Assembly: GCA_037367405.1 (NCBI GenBank)
Contig: JAZKJV010000299.1
Location: 558,001 to 622,000, forward strand
Direction: 5' to 3'
Source: Ottelia alismoides
Taxonomy: Eukaryota > Streptophyta > Magnoliopsida > Alismatales > Hydrocharitaceae
DNA: 64,000 bases
Shown: positions 41,794 through 51,680 of the stretch, in pieces
How positions within the stretch are numbered: position 1 is the first letter of the stretch
Layout: the number at the start of each line of letters is the position of its first letter
Position numbers and translations under genes: made by a program
The notes under the pieces: model-generated
Told to the model about the DNA's origin: nothing
Databases searched by the model: none
Seen by the model: only the letters and a program-made list of their open reading frames with translations

Positions 41794-43455
41794 ATGAATC
41801 CCGACCCAGTTGATCCTTCAGTTTTGCGACTTTAGGAGCGACATCGTTTATGTCGAGTTTGGGCTGACGATGTAAGTAATTATAATTTCTTCCTTCCTTC
41901 AATTTTTTTTCCTAACAATTTTCTTGTAGGAATCTTCGTGGTTGTGTTGCCGACGACGAGAGACCCATGTACGTCGGATCCCTTTGGATGACCGGCTACT
42001 GCCTTACGTAGTCGAAGCAGGATTTGGATGCATCTCAGAGCTCGAGTTCATTACCCTAGATTGGCATCTGGTGACATCGTTAGTTGAACGGTGGAGACCC
42101 GAGACGCATACCTTCCACATGTCTAGTGGGGAGATTACTATCATCTTGCAGGATGTTGCATTCATAATGGGGCTGCGAATTGATGGGCATGCGGTTACTG
42201 TGGAGACAACACCTGGAGCGACATGGGCAGATATATGCGAGGAATTGTTGAGCGTTAGGCCACTGCCCTCGGACATAGTTGGCAGTAGGGTGTCAGCAAG
42301 CTGGCTGTCCACGAATTTTTCAGAGTTGGCTGAGGATGCAGACAAGCTAGTCGTACAGAGACACGCTCGAGCGTACATTTTGCAGTTGCTTGGTGGAGTC
42401 CTATTCACGGAGAAGTCTGGGTCCTTGGTTTCACATATCGCTCTACCACATCTACAGGATTTCGAGTTCTTTGGGACACTGAGCTAGGGATCAGCCGTAC
42501 TTGCATATCTTTATAGGCACCTATGTTTAGCAGCAGACATGGCGACCGAGGAGATTGGAGGCTCGGTCATACTCCTTCAGCTATGGGCATGGGAGTATTT
42601 ACCCCACATTGCTCTTGTTGTTAGGGACGGCAGAGAATGGTACGGGCGCCTATTAGGAGTCCGCTGGGCAACGGCATTTGCCCATCGTAGACAGCCCACA
42701 CACGTGGTGAGACCCTACAGGGATGCTTTTGACATGCAATCACCCGACCAGGTAATTTTACATTCACAAATTTTTCCTATATCAACAAAAGAAATAATAA
42801 TCGTAATACAATTTTTGCATTCAGGTATTTTGGACTCCCTATACCGATGAGATCCGCGCCCATCTCCCAGCCAACTCTCTTGAAGGCGAACACATTTGGA
42901 GAGCGGAAGTGCCTTTGATATACTTCCACATTGTGGAGTATTACTACCCAGCTCGTTTCAGGAGACAATTTGGGGGTCTTCAAGATATTCCAAGTCGTTG
43001 CTCCACCTTTCAAGAACTCCACGCTATCGATTTGAGGGGGAAAGTACATGTAGATTGGAGGGCAAAACACAGCTTGCATATTGCCCGGTGGGAGGAGCGG
43101 GAAGTTAGCATTATTCGCATCGATCGGTCCAGAGGGGTATTCGCGACGCCCGCATACGAGCAATGGTATCGGACCATTACTCGAAGATTTGTTGGACGTT
43201 TGGGTGCAACTCTGGCAAGCAACGTAAGTACTCGAATTATAATTTTTTTGATAAATTAAGTAAGAAAACTGTTTCAAATTTACATCTACGCCTTTTCCTT
43301 GGATGCAGCTCGCTTTGTGGAGTCGTGTCTACGACATTGAACACGAGAAATGCCGCGAGATTGCGGCACAAGCGAAGGCGGAAATGACGGAGTGGCTGTC
43401 ATTACAATTCCATAGCCCATACCTGCCATGCATTTTCGAGGGGAATTTCCTGTAA
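41794..43455 (+). pseudogene. Plant mobile domain (PMD, MAIN-like) protein of the MULE, four exons
   Basis: Exons 41794-41871, 41930-42751, 42825-43223 and 43309-43455 join through GT-AG introns into a 482-codon frame, broken only by two TAG codons (exon 1 codon 14; 42485-42487). It begins MNPDPVDPSVLRL. It shows the PMD core RRIPLDDRLLPYVVEAGFG, WRPETHTFHMSSGEITIILQ, DVAFIMGLRIDG and LQLWAWEYLPHI, and later EVPLIYFHIVEYYYPARFRR. PMD proteins (MAIN/MAIL type) act in nuclear gene and transposon silencing and are also found in transposons; the role here is unknown. The last exon runs about 50 bp into the right TIR, so the TIR encodes the C-terminus, ending IFEGNFL. Confidence 0.88.
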
Positions 43456-43906
43456 GGATGACGCATATTGAAAATGCGTTATATGTTGAAATTTCAAAGC
43501 CCACACCTGGCCAACCATTTTCGATGGAAATTTCCTGTAAAGATGACGCATATTGAAAATGTGTTATCAGTATACTCTACAGGCTATCGGAACATTGGAC
43601 GAGACGAGTCCTCTTGGAGGGAAATTCCCTGGAACAATATCGCATATGCTAAATGCGATACCTCTACAAAACATTTCGAGGCCAGGCATCTTCAAGGGGA
43701 ATTCCCTAGATATATATCGCATGTTGAATATGCGTTATCTATAGCGCATATTCAGCATGCGACACATACGTAGTTCCTGGGTAAAAAAAACTTAAGGGGT
43801 GTCGCAGGTTCAACATGCGACACCTCTGTAGTTCTTAAGTAAAAAAAACATTAAGTAGTACTTGGGTATTTAAGTAATTTCCAGGTACTACTTAGGAATT
43901 TGACTC
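43406..43906 (-). repeat. Right TIR of the MULE
   Basis: Inverted copy of 37041-37541 with a few differences (for example ATTTCCAGGTAC against ATTCCCAGGTAC in the reverse). It contains the stop codon of the PMD gene and the same series of GCAT-centred hairpins. Confidence 0.93.
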
Positions 43907-43916
43907 CCAAAATCAT

Positions 43917-44502
43917 GACAAACAATGCGACAAAGAAAAGTAGAGTTAGAGATCACAACCGAAGCGTCCTTTCGTAGGACTCCCCTTAGAGAGACAACGC
44001 CCCCACTTTACCGGCACACAGGGCCTTGACGTGCCGCTCCCAGGGTCCGACGGTCCACGCTCGTTGACGGTGCGCACCGTGCTTAAGCGTCCTCGAAAGC
44101 CACCTCCGTAGACGAAACCCGAGATCGAGAGAGGAAAGGAGTATCCTCGAAAGAGAGAAGAGCGCTGAGAATGAATGGGATGGATGTTCGTAACCTACAC
44201 CCACGCCCTTTAAGAGATACTTAAAGGCATCCGGGCGGTTACGTTTTCGTGAGAAGATAATGGGGCGTAACGCGTGGAATTCAAAACACGCGGTTACAAA
44301 ACCGACTCGGTCTTTGCCACGCCGCAGTCGCAGCTGCAGCCGCGCCCACGCCCGGCCCGGCGTGCGCGCGTGCGTGCGTGTGTGTGTTGTGGTCTAAAAT
44401 CCTCTCTAGTCTGTTTCCAGACTAATCTCAGGATTTCCCACATATAAACTAAGTCCCAGTTTTCTCTCTCCACGATGTGGGAGTAAAAAGCACCCCACAG
44501 GG
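43917..44502 (-). repeat. Leader and 5' LTR of the second copia element
   Basis: Read on the minus strand it begins TGTGGGGTGCTTTTTACTCC at 44502, has a TTTATATG box near 44440 and a GC-rich middle with GT/GC alternation, and runs into the MULE target site. The boundary between LTR and leader is not resolved because the partner LTR is missing. GGGTT following 44502 would be the outer half of the target duplication. Confidence 0.65.
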
Positions 44503-46215
44503 TTGAAACATTGAATTATAGGAATTTAGATACATTAATACAATTTGATATTGACCATCAAAATTGCATCAAACTATCCCAAATTCCAACAAAATATACG
44601 TCACCAGATGTTCAGAAGGGGATCCTTCAAATTATTGGTGGTAAAGTTAGAAATTCTATCCGTGATGAGATTGGTGATGCTTCTTTTTGTGTAATAATTG
44701 ACCAAGCTAGAGATGAGGCAAAAAAAGAACAAATGGCTATTGTTCTTAGATTTGTTGATAGAAATGGTTATTTGCGTGAAAGATTTTTTTGACTTGGTGC
44801 ATGTACCAGATACACGAGCAATTACATTAAAAGTAGATTGTTTGAAGTTCTTTTGCAAAATAATATTGATTACAAGAAAATTAGAGGTCAAGGATATGAC
44901 AGAGCCAGTAATATGCGTGACGAATGGAATGGGCTACAAGCATTACTCATGAATGAAAATCGATATGCTTATTATATTCATTGTTTGGCTCATCGTCTTT
45001 AACTAGCTCTTGTGACTGCTTTAAGGGAGGTGACTCACATTCATAAGTTTTTTAACAAGTTGAGTGGTATTATCAATATTGTCAATGCATCATCTAAGCG
45101 ACATGATGAATTACAAGCTGCTCATGCAAATGATATTGCTTATTTATTATCAACTAATGAAGTTCAATCTGGTACGGGATATAATCAGATAGGTACACTG
45201 CAACGTCCAGGTGAAACTCGATGGAGCTCTCATTATAAATCTCTTTGCAGTTTTATCAAAATGTACAGTGCAATTTGCAAGGTACTCTTAACTATCATTG
45301 ATGGAGGTGATAATTGTCAACAACGTGCAGAAGCAGATGAAGCATAAGAAGATGTAACTTCTTTTGAGTTTATTCTTATCATGCATATTATGGAAGCAAT
45401 TTTAGGGATAACAGAAGATTTATGTCAAGTTTTGCAATGAAAAAATTTAGATATTTTAAATGCTTTGCAACTTGTCTCATCCACCAAAGAACACCTTCAA
45501 AAGTTAAGAGAAGATGGTTGGAACGTATTATTTTCTAAAACTGTTGCAATTTTCAAAGAAGAAGTATTGAAGTTCCAAACCAGAATTCAATCTATTCTAC
45601 AAGCCGAACCAGGTCTTGTGGTGAAGTAACTAAAGTTACACTTCTTCATCGTTATCGAGTGGATATATATACAGCTGCAGTAGATTCTCAATAATCAGAA
45701 CTTAACAGTCGCTTCAATAAAAATACTACTAAACTTCTTACACTTAGTGTGGCTTTATATCCACGTGATAATTACAAATCATTTAACATTGTTGATATTT
45801 GTAAATTAGCAGGAGAATTCTATCCAGCGGATTTCTTGGAACAAGAGAAATTGTTATAGGAAAAACAACTATTGCATTATAAATCGGATTTTGATGGTTA
45901 TTCAATTCTTAAAAGTTCTTCTGATCTTGATGACCTTTGTCAGAAATTAGTGCAAACGGACAAGTCAAGTATATATTATCTGGTTGATTGATTGATCTGG
46001 CTTGTTCTAACTCTTCCAGTCTCCACGCAACATCTGAAAGAGCATTTTCGACAATGAAGGTTATAAAATCTAGGGTTCGTAATAAGATGGAAGATGATTT
46101 TCTCAAAAATTGTTTATTGGCATCCATTGAGAAAGAAGTTGCAGAAAATATTTCAACGGAATCAATTATAGATGAGTATGATTCAAAGTCGAGGAGAGTG
46201 TGTTTTAAATAGCAC
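44503..46215 (+). pseudogene. hAT (TTF-finger/DUF4371 class) transposase, central and C-terminal part
   Basis: Continues the gene begun at 31876. Recognisable blocks are SPDVQKGILQIIGGKVRNSI and SFCVIIDQARDEAKKEQMAI (RNase H-like start), FVDRNGYLRERFF, GYDRASNMRDEWNGLQAL, YIHCLAHRL, PGETRWSSHYKSLCSFIKMY, and the C-terminal hAT dimerisation block SERAFSTMKVIKSRVRNKME at about 46035. Many stops and frameshifts interrupt it. The closely related minus-strand copy at 62155-63998 shows what is missing at the 5' side. Confidence 0.88.
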
Positions 46216-46560
46216 AGTATAAAGGTATGTCTGATCTCTTTTATTTTTTCTTTTATAAAAATTATAGTACAGTTAATTTTTTTCAGGAGCATTTCTAATT
46301 ACGAAGAAGAGGTACGATCGCTTACAATTATAATTTTGTATGAAAGCTATTGTTACTCAAGTCATACTTTTGACATGGTATGTTTGTTGATAATGTTATT
46401 AATTAAGTCTTTTTTTCATATATTTAAAAATATTATGATATGTTTAAAAATAATTCTTTAGTATTTTGAAGATGGTATGATATGAAGTCAAAATAAATTT
46501 TGCATCTGAAGGAAAAAAAACTATGCATATTTTAAAAATATTTCTTTATTCTTTTTGGCC

Positions 46561-46590
46561 CCCCTTCTCGAGAATCTGGCTTCGTCCATG
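46561..46590 (+). mobile_element. 3' terminus of the first TTF-class hAT
   Basis: The sequence ending CTGGCTTCGTCCATG matches the inverted terminus of the second hAT (CAGGGACGAAGCCAG at 47679). It therefore marks the right end of the hAT whose coding parts lie at 31876 and 44503. The target duplication would be TGCATCCT; I found no left partner. Confidence 0.7.
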
Positions 46591-47176
46591 TGCATCCTCA
46601 TTTCATATGTCTTATTGAGTGTGTTTCTTATCACAATTTTCTTTTGTCGTCAATCAATGATATTAAAAAAAGAATTGCTTCTCTTTTTTCTTTATTTTTT
46701 TAACAAAAAAACGAGATAAAACGCTATAAGAGTCTCTCTAGAAAAAAATGTGTCATAAGTATAAACAATTTGACGTTTTCTAAGTACATACAAATGCATT
46801 TTAGTTATGGATTAGAATGATTGAGCAATCATTTCAACTCGATACATTCGACAGTAGCATGAGCAGTTAGTGAAAAGAATCAAGACAAGAGATTAGGATT
46901 TAAAAACGAATGTCCATGTCCATGGGCCTAGAAATAAGAAATTCATGCTTACGAGATATTGTTTCTCTTCTCCTCACAATATATTGCTTCTCTTCTCCTC
47001 CTTATCTCCATTTGGTGGCATCGATCTAGAGTTGTTCGAGATAAGGACAAAAATTGCAACATGAACACAATACTTATTGGGGGCAGATGGTTCAATAGCT
47101 CCGGGAGGTCGTCCAATACGAAAGAAGAGAGAGAGAGAGAGAGAGAGAGAATGTCGTAGGGAGCACGTTGTGGAAG
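46591..47176. other. Unassigned sequence between transposons
   Basis: No gene recognised. It contains a CTTCTCCTC-rich duplication near 46960-47005 and a GA microsatellite at 47127-47153. Confidence 0.4.
47127..47153. repeat. GA microsatellite
   Basis: About 13 GA dinucleotides. Confidence 0.9.
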
Positions 47177-47470
47177 CACTACAAGAAATTGTAGATAATG
47201 CGAGCACAAATCTAGTCTCATTCTGCTAGCATTATAGTCGTAATGTAGTCGTATTGGACACATGTGACTACAAGTAGTCGAAAAGGGTGTGCTCGCATCT
47301 ACGAGGCCGCAAAATCGATTACAACTGTAATGTGGTCATATTGTTCCCGTAGTATGTGACCACAATAGTCTCATGTGCTCGTAATAGCCACTGCCACGAT
47401 AAAAAAATGGATCAAAATGTGACTACATGGGGGACTACATGTAGTCGCATTTTCTGATATCAGAACAAAA
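47177..47470 (+). mobile_element. CACTA (En/Spm) terminus, truncated
   Basis: Starts CACTACAAGAAATTG, the canonical CACTA end, followed by clustered subterminal words of the TAGTCG(T/C)A and TGTGACTAC type in both orientations. No TAGTG right end was found, so only one terminus remains, or the element is heavily deleted. Confidence 0.7.
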
Positions 47471-48932
47471 AAATATTACATGGTTCAGTTATGCACTTCC
47501 CTCACGATTACTTATACTTGTACAAGCATATAAAAATTGTGTATATACTCACAATCCTCATAAAATTGCATACATGCTCTTTATCGAAAATATTAGAAAG
47601 TATGATACTGTGTAAGTTGACGTAAAGCAAGCATTCAATTTCATCTCTACCTTTTCCAGCTTTGTTGATGGGTCTTGTCAGGGACGAAGCCAGGATTTAA
47701 TCTTTGGGGGGTGATGACTGGGGAAAGTCAAGGGTCTAGATATCTCACGAGGCGAGAAATCAAGTCGCTGCATTGACCACTTAAAGATCCCCAGATCGAT
47801 CAACAATTAACCCACAATAAATATATGCAATGAATATCTAAAAATGTGGAGTTAAAATTTATTATAACTCTACATGTAAAATGTGTATAGGTGTAAGTAC
47901 AGGTAGAGGTCGAACACTGGGAGGCGAATGGTTGTATGTCATGTATCGTTCAATTATTCAATCATTGGTTCATGTCCTTTTATTGTTTTAGTGGGTTTTG
48001 GGTTTTGTAATTTTTTTTTATATTTTTGTTTTTATAATTTTATATTTTTTTTATTTTTTTTAATATTTTTAGTTATATAATATAATTAGATAAATATATA
48101 TATAAGACATATATATATAAAGAGGTATATGTATATAAGAAGAGAGAGAGAAGTACTATAGTCTATAGATATATATGTATACTTAAAAGATATATATAGA
48201 TATAATTTTTTTGCTTTTTAATATTTTTCTAATTTTTTTGTTATTTTCCTGAAATATTTCTAATTTTTATGTATTTTTAATTTCAAAAATGTCCACAAAA
48301 TAGGACTAATTAAATAGCCGTATATAATTTGGGTTTTAAAAATACAAAATAAACTCCAAAAATTCCCAAATTAATTTTAATATATATTAATAATAATATA
48401 TAGATAATTATAAAAGAGAAAAATATATTTTTGGTGTTTTTTAAGGATTTTTCTATTTTTTTGTTGAATTTTGGAGCTTTCTGATTTTTTTAATTTTTTT
48501 CATATTTTTAGGGTTTTTTCATTTTCTGGACTCAATATATATATAAATATATCATATATAATTTTTTTGGAATTTTTCAAAAACATTTTCTAATTTTTTT
48601 GTATTTTCTAATTTAGACAGTACCAAAAATGGCTTCTTTTTCATTTTTAATAATTAGGAAAAATGCAAAAAATGCGAAATAAAATATGTGCGTGAACAAG
48701 CATGGCATAGAGCACCTATCCTAATTTTTGTGGATTTTTAGAAGCCATCTAGGTATTTTTAATAAATGGATAAAGATACAAAAATAAAACAGCCTGGCAG
48801 GGGTATTTTTGCAAATAAAATAAATTCCAGGGGCTTCAATGCAAAAATACAACAGAAATAAACATTTATTTAAAGTTTCGGAATCAAATTACAATATTCA
48901 AAAATCGCCAGGGTATACATGCAAAATTTCAC

Positions 48933-48962
48933 GCGCCTCACGTGGGACTGCACGTGAGGCGC
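48933..48962. promoter_or_regulatory. Perfect inverted repeat with two G-boxes
   Basis: GCGCCTCACGTG, a 6-base spacer GGACTG, then CACGTGAGGCGC. The 12-bp arms are perfect and each ends in CACGTG, the bZIP/bHLH G-box core. The same 30 bp are unchanged in the other LTR at 59238-59267. Confidence 0.7.
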
Positions 48963-49194
48963 GGAAGGACCTAAATGCAAATACTATAAACTCAGGGTCC
49001 TTTCTACAAAATTTACATTTTATTTATAACGTGCTAAAATATTTACAGAATTAAAAATTAAATACAAAAAGGCGGGCGATGGTTTTTGCAATTTACCCCC
49101 AAAAGAGGCGCTTCATCCGACGGCTGATCTTCGTTCACTTGACACGTGGCGCCTCCACATGCACCGATGACGCTTCGCCGATGGAGGGCTGAGA

Positions 49195-49749
49195 TTAGGT
49201 CACTCGTGTGATCTGACGGTCGATGCAGAGTCCCATCCAACGGCTGTGATCAAAACTGGGGCCTTCGTCTTCATCCAACGGCGGAGAGGACGCATGGAAG
49301 AACAGGGAAGAGGTCTCGCCGAGGCGAGCTTCTTCCTCCTCGATCTCGCTCTCCGGCCGGTCTTCTTCGCTCCTGAAGGTCCACAAAGCTTCCTGGAGGG
49401 TGTCTCTAGCTGCTGGAGGTCTCAGATCGACCAGAGGTTCACTGGAGCGCCCCCGCGAGGTCGGAGAAGGCAAGGTGCTCCAGGTACCTCCGGCGTGCGT
49501 GCGACGCGTCTCCTGGTGCTTCTCAACGCACCAAACCTGCACAGGAACTAAACTCGGCTCGAGGTCGTCAACCTCGACCTGGGGTTTGAAGCTGTCAGCA
49601 CGCGGATGATGATGGGCGGAGAAGCTCCGGCGAAAAGCGGAGGAGGAGCTTCGATTCGCGAAGCCTCGGAGGCTCCGGTGGCTAGGAAGTGGCTGGAAGG
49701 TGGAGAAAGCGGTGGGGAACGAAATGGTGGCGAGATGGTATCGGGGCAC
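49195..49749 (-). other. 184-codon open frame in the LTR core, coding status doubtful
   Basis: On the element's own strand an ATG at 49749 opens 184 codons starting MPRYHLATISFPTAFSTFQP, with an acidic stretch ESEIEEEEARLGE further on. It matches no family I know. In the other LTR the frame is broken by small deletions near 59660-59700. It may simply be GC-rich regulatory sequence without stops. Confidence 0.25.
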
Positions 49750-51662
49750 AGTCGGAAACAGGGTGAAAAGCTCGCCGGAGCAGAGCTCCGGCGAACTTCG
49801 AATCGCCTAAACTACGCTAAGTCTAGTCATTAAACACTAAACTAAAGACAGAAATGAAATGCTAAAATGAAAACCTAACTAAAACAAGTAAAAGTACAGC
49901 TCTTATACCTGGGGGCCGCCAGGGAGCAGGGTGGTCGCCGGAGCACCACCGCGTCAAAATTTCCTCCTTCTCCGGCCGAGTCAACTGCTGGTGAAGCACC
50001 TCCTGTCACGAGGGTAACGCCAGGAATCGAATCGAGCGCAGCAAGGGGGGTGAAATTGGCCCAATTCGGCAGAGGAGGAAGAAGCTTTTATTTATACACA
50101 ATTCTGAAGACCCCCAGTGACCGGCGATTATTAATGAATCGGTGGTATGCACAATGGATCCAAGATCTCGGCGGGATTCACGGATGGTCAGGGAACATTT
50201 TTCATGAAGGGATCGAAGGCGATGGATGATAGATTCGAGCGGGAAAAAAGGGAGAAGACGGGCGAAAAGATAGTGCCCGTCAAGTCAAGCGGCTGGAGGC
50301 CGAGTTGACCGGGGTCAACTCGCGGAGGGACCTGATTGGTCCACCTCAGCCGCTACACGCCAAAACAGGGATCCTTATTAGAAATTGATTTATTTAGTTG
50401 GGTAAATGATTTTATTAATTTTTGCTTATAAAATAAAAAATGTGTATTATTTCCTGTAGTATTTATTCATGATTTTTTTGAATTTTTCGAGGTGTTTTAT
50501 TATAGTTTTATTTGAATAATGTGTATATGTATGTATTTACATGTATTTTTATGTATTTTATTTTTAGTTTATTTATTTTCTTTTATTATTTTATTGGCTT
50601 ATTTTATAAATTCATAATTTATTTTTGTGAGTGTGAAGGTATTTTTATTTAATTTTTATGAGTTTATTTACATTTTTAAATAAATAGGTCTATGTATATG
50701 TAAGTATACTTATAGGTATTTTACCTGTATATTATATACATTTTATTTATTTAATGAATTTTATTATGTTTTTATTAAGGATTTGTATTTTTAATAGGAC
50801 ATATATAATATATACATTATTGCAAAAATATAAATAAATAAAGAATAAAAGAATAAAAATCCCTTTTATGTATGCACATTAGGTAGCATAGATATTTTGT
50901 CTATATATTATATAGAATTATTTTTATTTTACAGTTTCTTTTGGGTTTTATTCTAATGCTAGTATATATATGAATTATATACATTATTTACAAGATTCTA
51001 AAAATATTAATTTATAAAAATAATGAATATTGAATAAAATGAATATTTTAATCAGGTATTATGTACAAGAAGGGCCAAAAACCTAACTTCCACAGATGGA
51101 CTCCAAAAATTATGAAACCAATTTTATAAAATAGTTCATGGAATGCTATATACAATTAAAGGTGAGTTTGGGTGATTTGGAGTTTTTATTTGCAAGATAT
51201 GGGTCTGTGAAGTTGAGACTTTGGCTTTTTATTTTGTGTATAAAATGTACACTGAGTATTATTTTTACACAAACTCAATTTTGTATTTTTATTTACATTA
51301 TTATCTGCAACTTTCATGTACAAAGTTTCTTTATTTGATGAATAAATGCATAAATGGATGAATAAATAAATGAGGTATTTATTGTATATCGGCCCTTATC
51401 TCCCCCTACTTTATTCCTTGTCGACCAATACCATGCTGGCCTTGGTCTCGGGGTTAGGGTCATAAAATATTTGCAATATTTTATTCCTTTTTCTTTTCTT
51501 CTCTTTATTCTATAATTTCGGCATTAAAAACCCTATTTAATGTACAATAAATACAAGAAATAATGAATGCTATTATATACAAATTAATGCTATTTACATG
51601 CATTTGCTGGGGTTTTTAAGGCCAAAATGATAGAATAAAGGTGATGAAATGGAGATTCATCA

Positions 51663-51680
51663 CCCCCCTATACTTGCCTT
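51663..51680 (-). promoter_or_regulatory. Polypurine tract adjoining the 3' LTR
   Basis: On the minus strand AAGTATAGGGGGG directly precedes TGATGAATC of the LTR. It would prime second-strand synthesis. Confidence 0.75.

Larger units (their letters stand above)
37041..43906 (+). mobile_element. Mutator-like element (MULE) encoding mudrA and a plant mobile domain protein
   Basis: It is bounded by a 10-bp duplication with one mismatch, CCAAGATCAT (37031-37040) and CCAAAATCAT (43907-43916). The TIRs are about 500 bp and start GAGTCAAATTCCTAAGTAGT on both sides. The interior holds a TRIM-like LTR segment, a second partial copy of the left TIR, a mudrA pseudogene and a nearly intact four-exon PMD gene, both on the plus strand. 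It inserted into the leader of the minus-strand copia element. Confidence 0.92.
32815..44502 (-). mobile_element. Second Ty1/copia element, 3'-truncated and split by a MULE
   Basis: Minus-strand gag-pol (36915-32853) is preceded by a leader. The Mutator-like element at 37041-43906 interrupts that leader, and the leader plus 5' LTR continue at 43917-44502. The LTR begins TGTGGGGTGC at 44502 and contains a GT run near 44380. The 3' LTR is missing; the element stops at 32815, shortly after the RNase H stop codon. It sits inside a hAT transposase gene. Confidence 0.85.
47712..51662 (-). repeat. LTR, left copy (3' LTR of the element)
   Basis: It has AT-rich flanks and a GC-rich core (about 49060-50390) with DNA words such as CCATCCAACGGCTG, common in plant LTR promoters. 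It is nearly identical to 58018-61964; most differences are one-base changes in homopolymer length, with only a handful of substitutions. The insertion is therefore recent. Confidence 0.95.

Noticed and set aside
49246..49833. Plus-strand open frames in the LTR core
   Set aside because: They are antisense to the element and low-complexity, and the equivalent frames in the second LTR differ in length.
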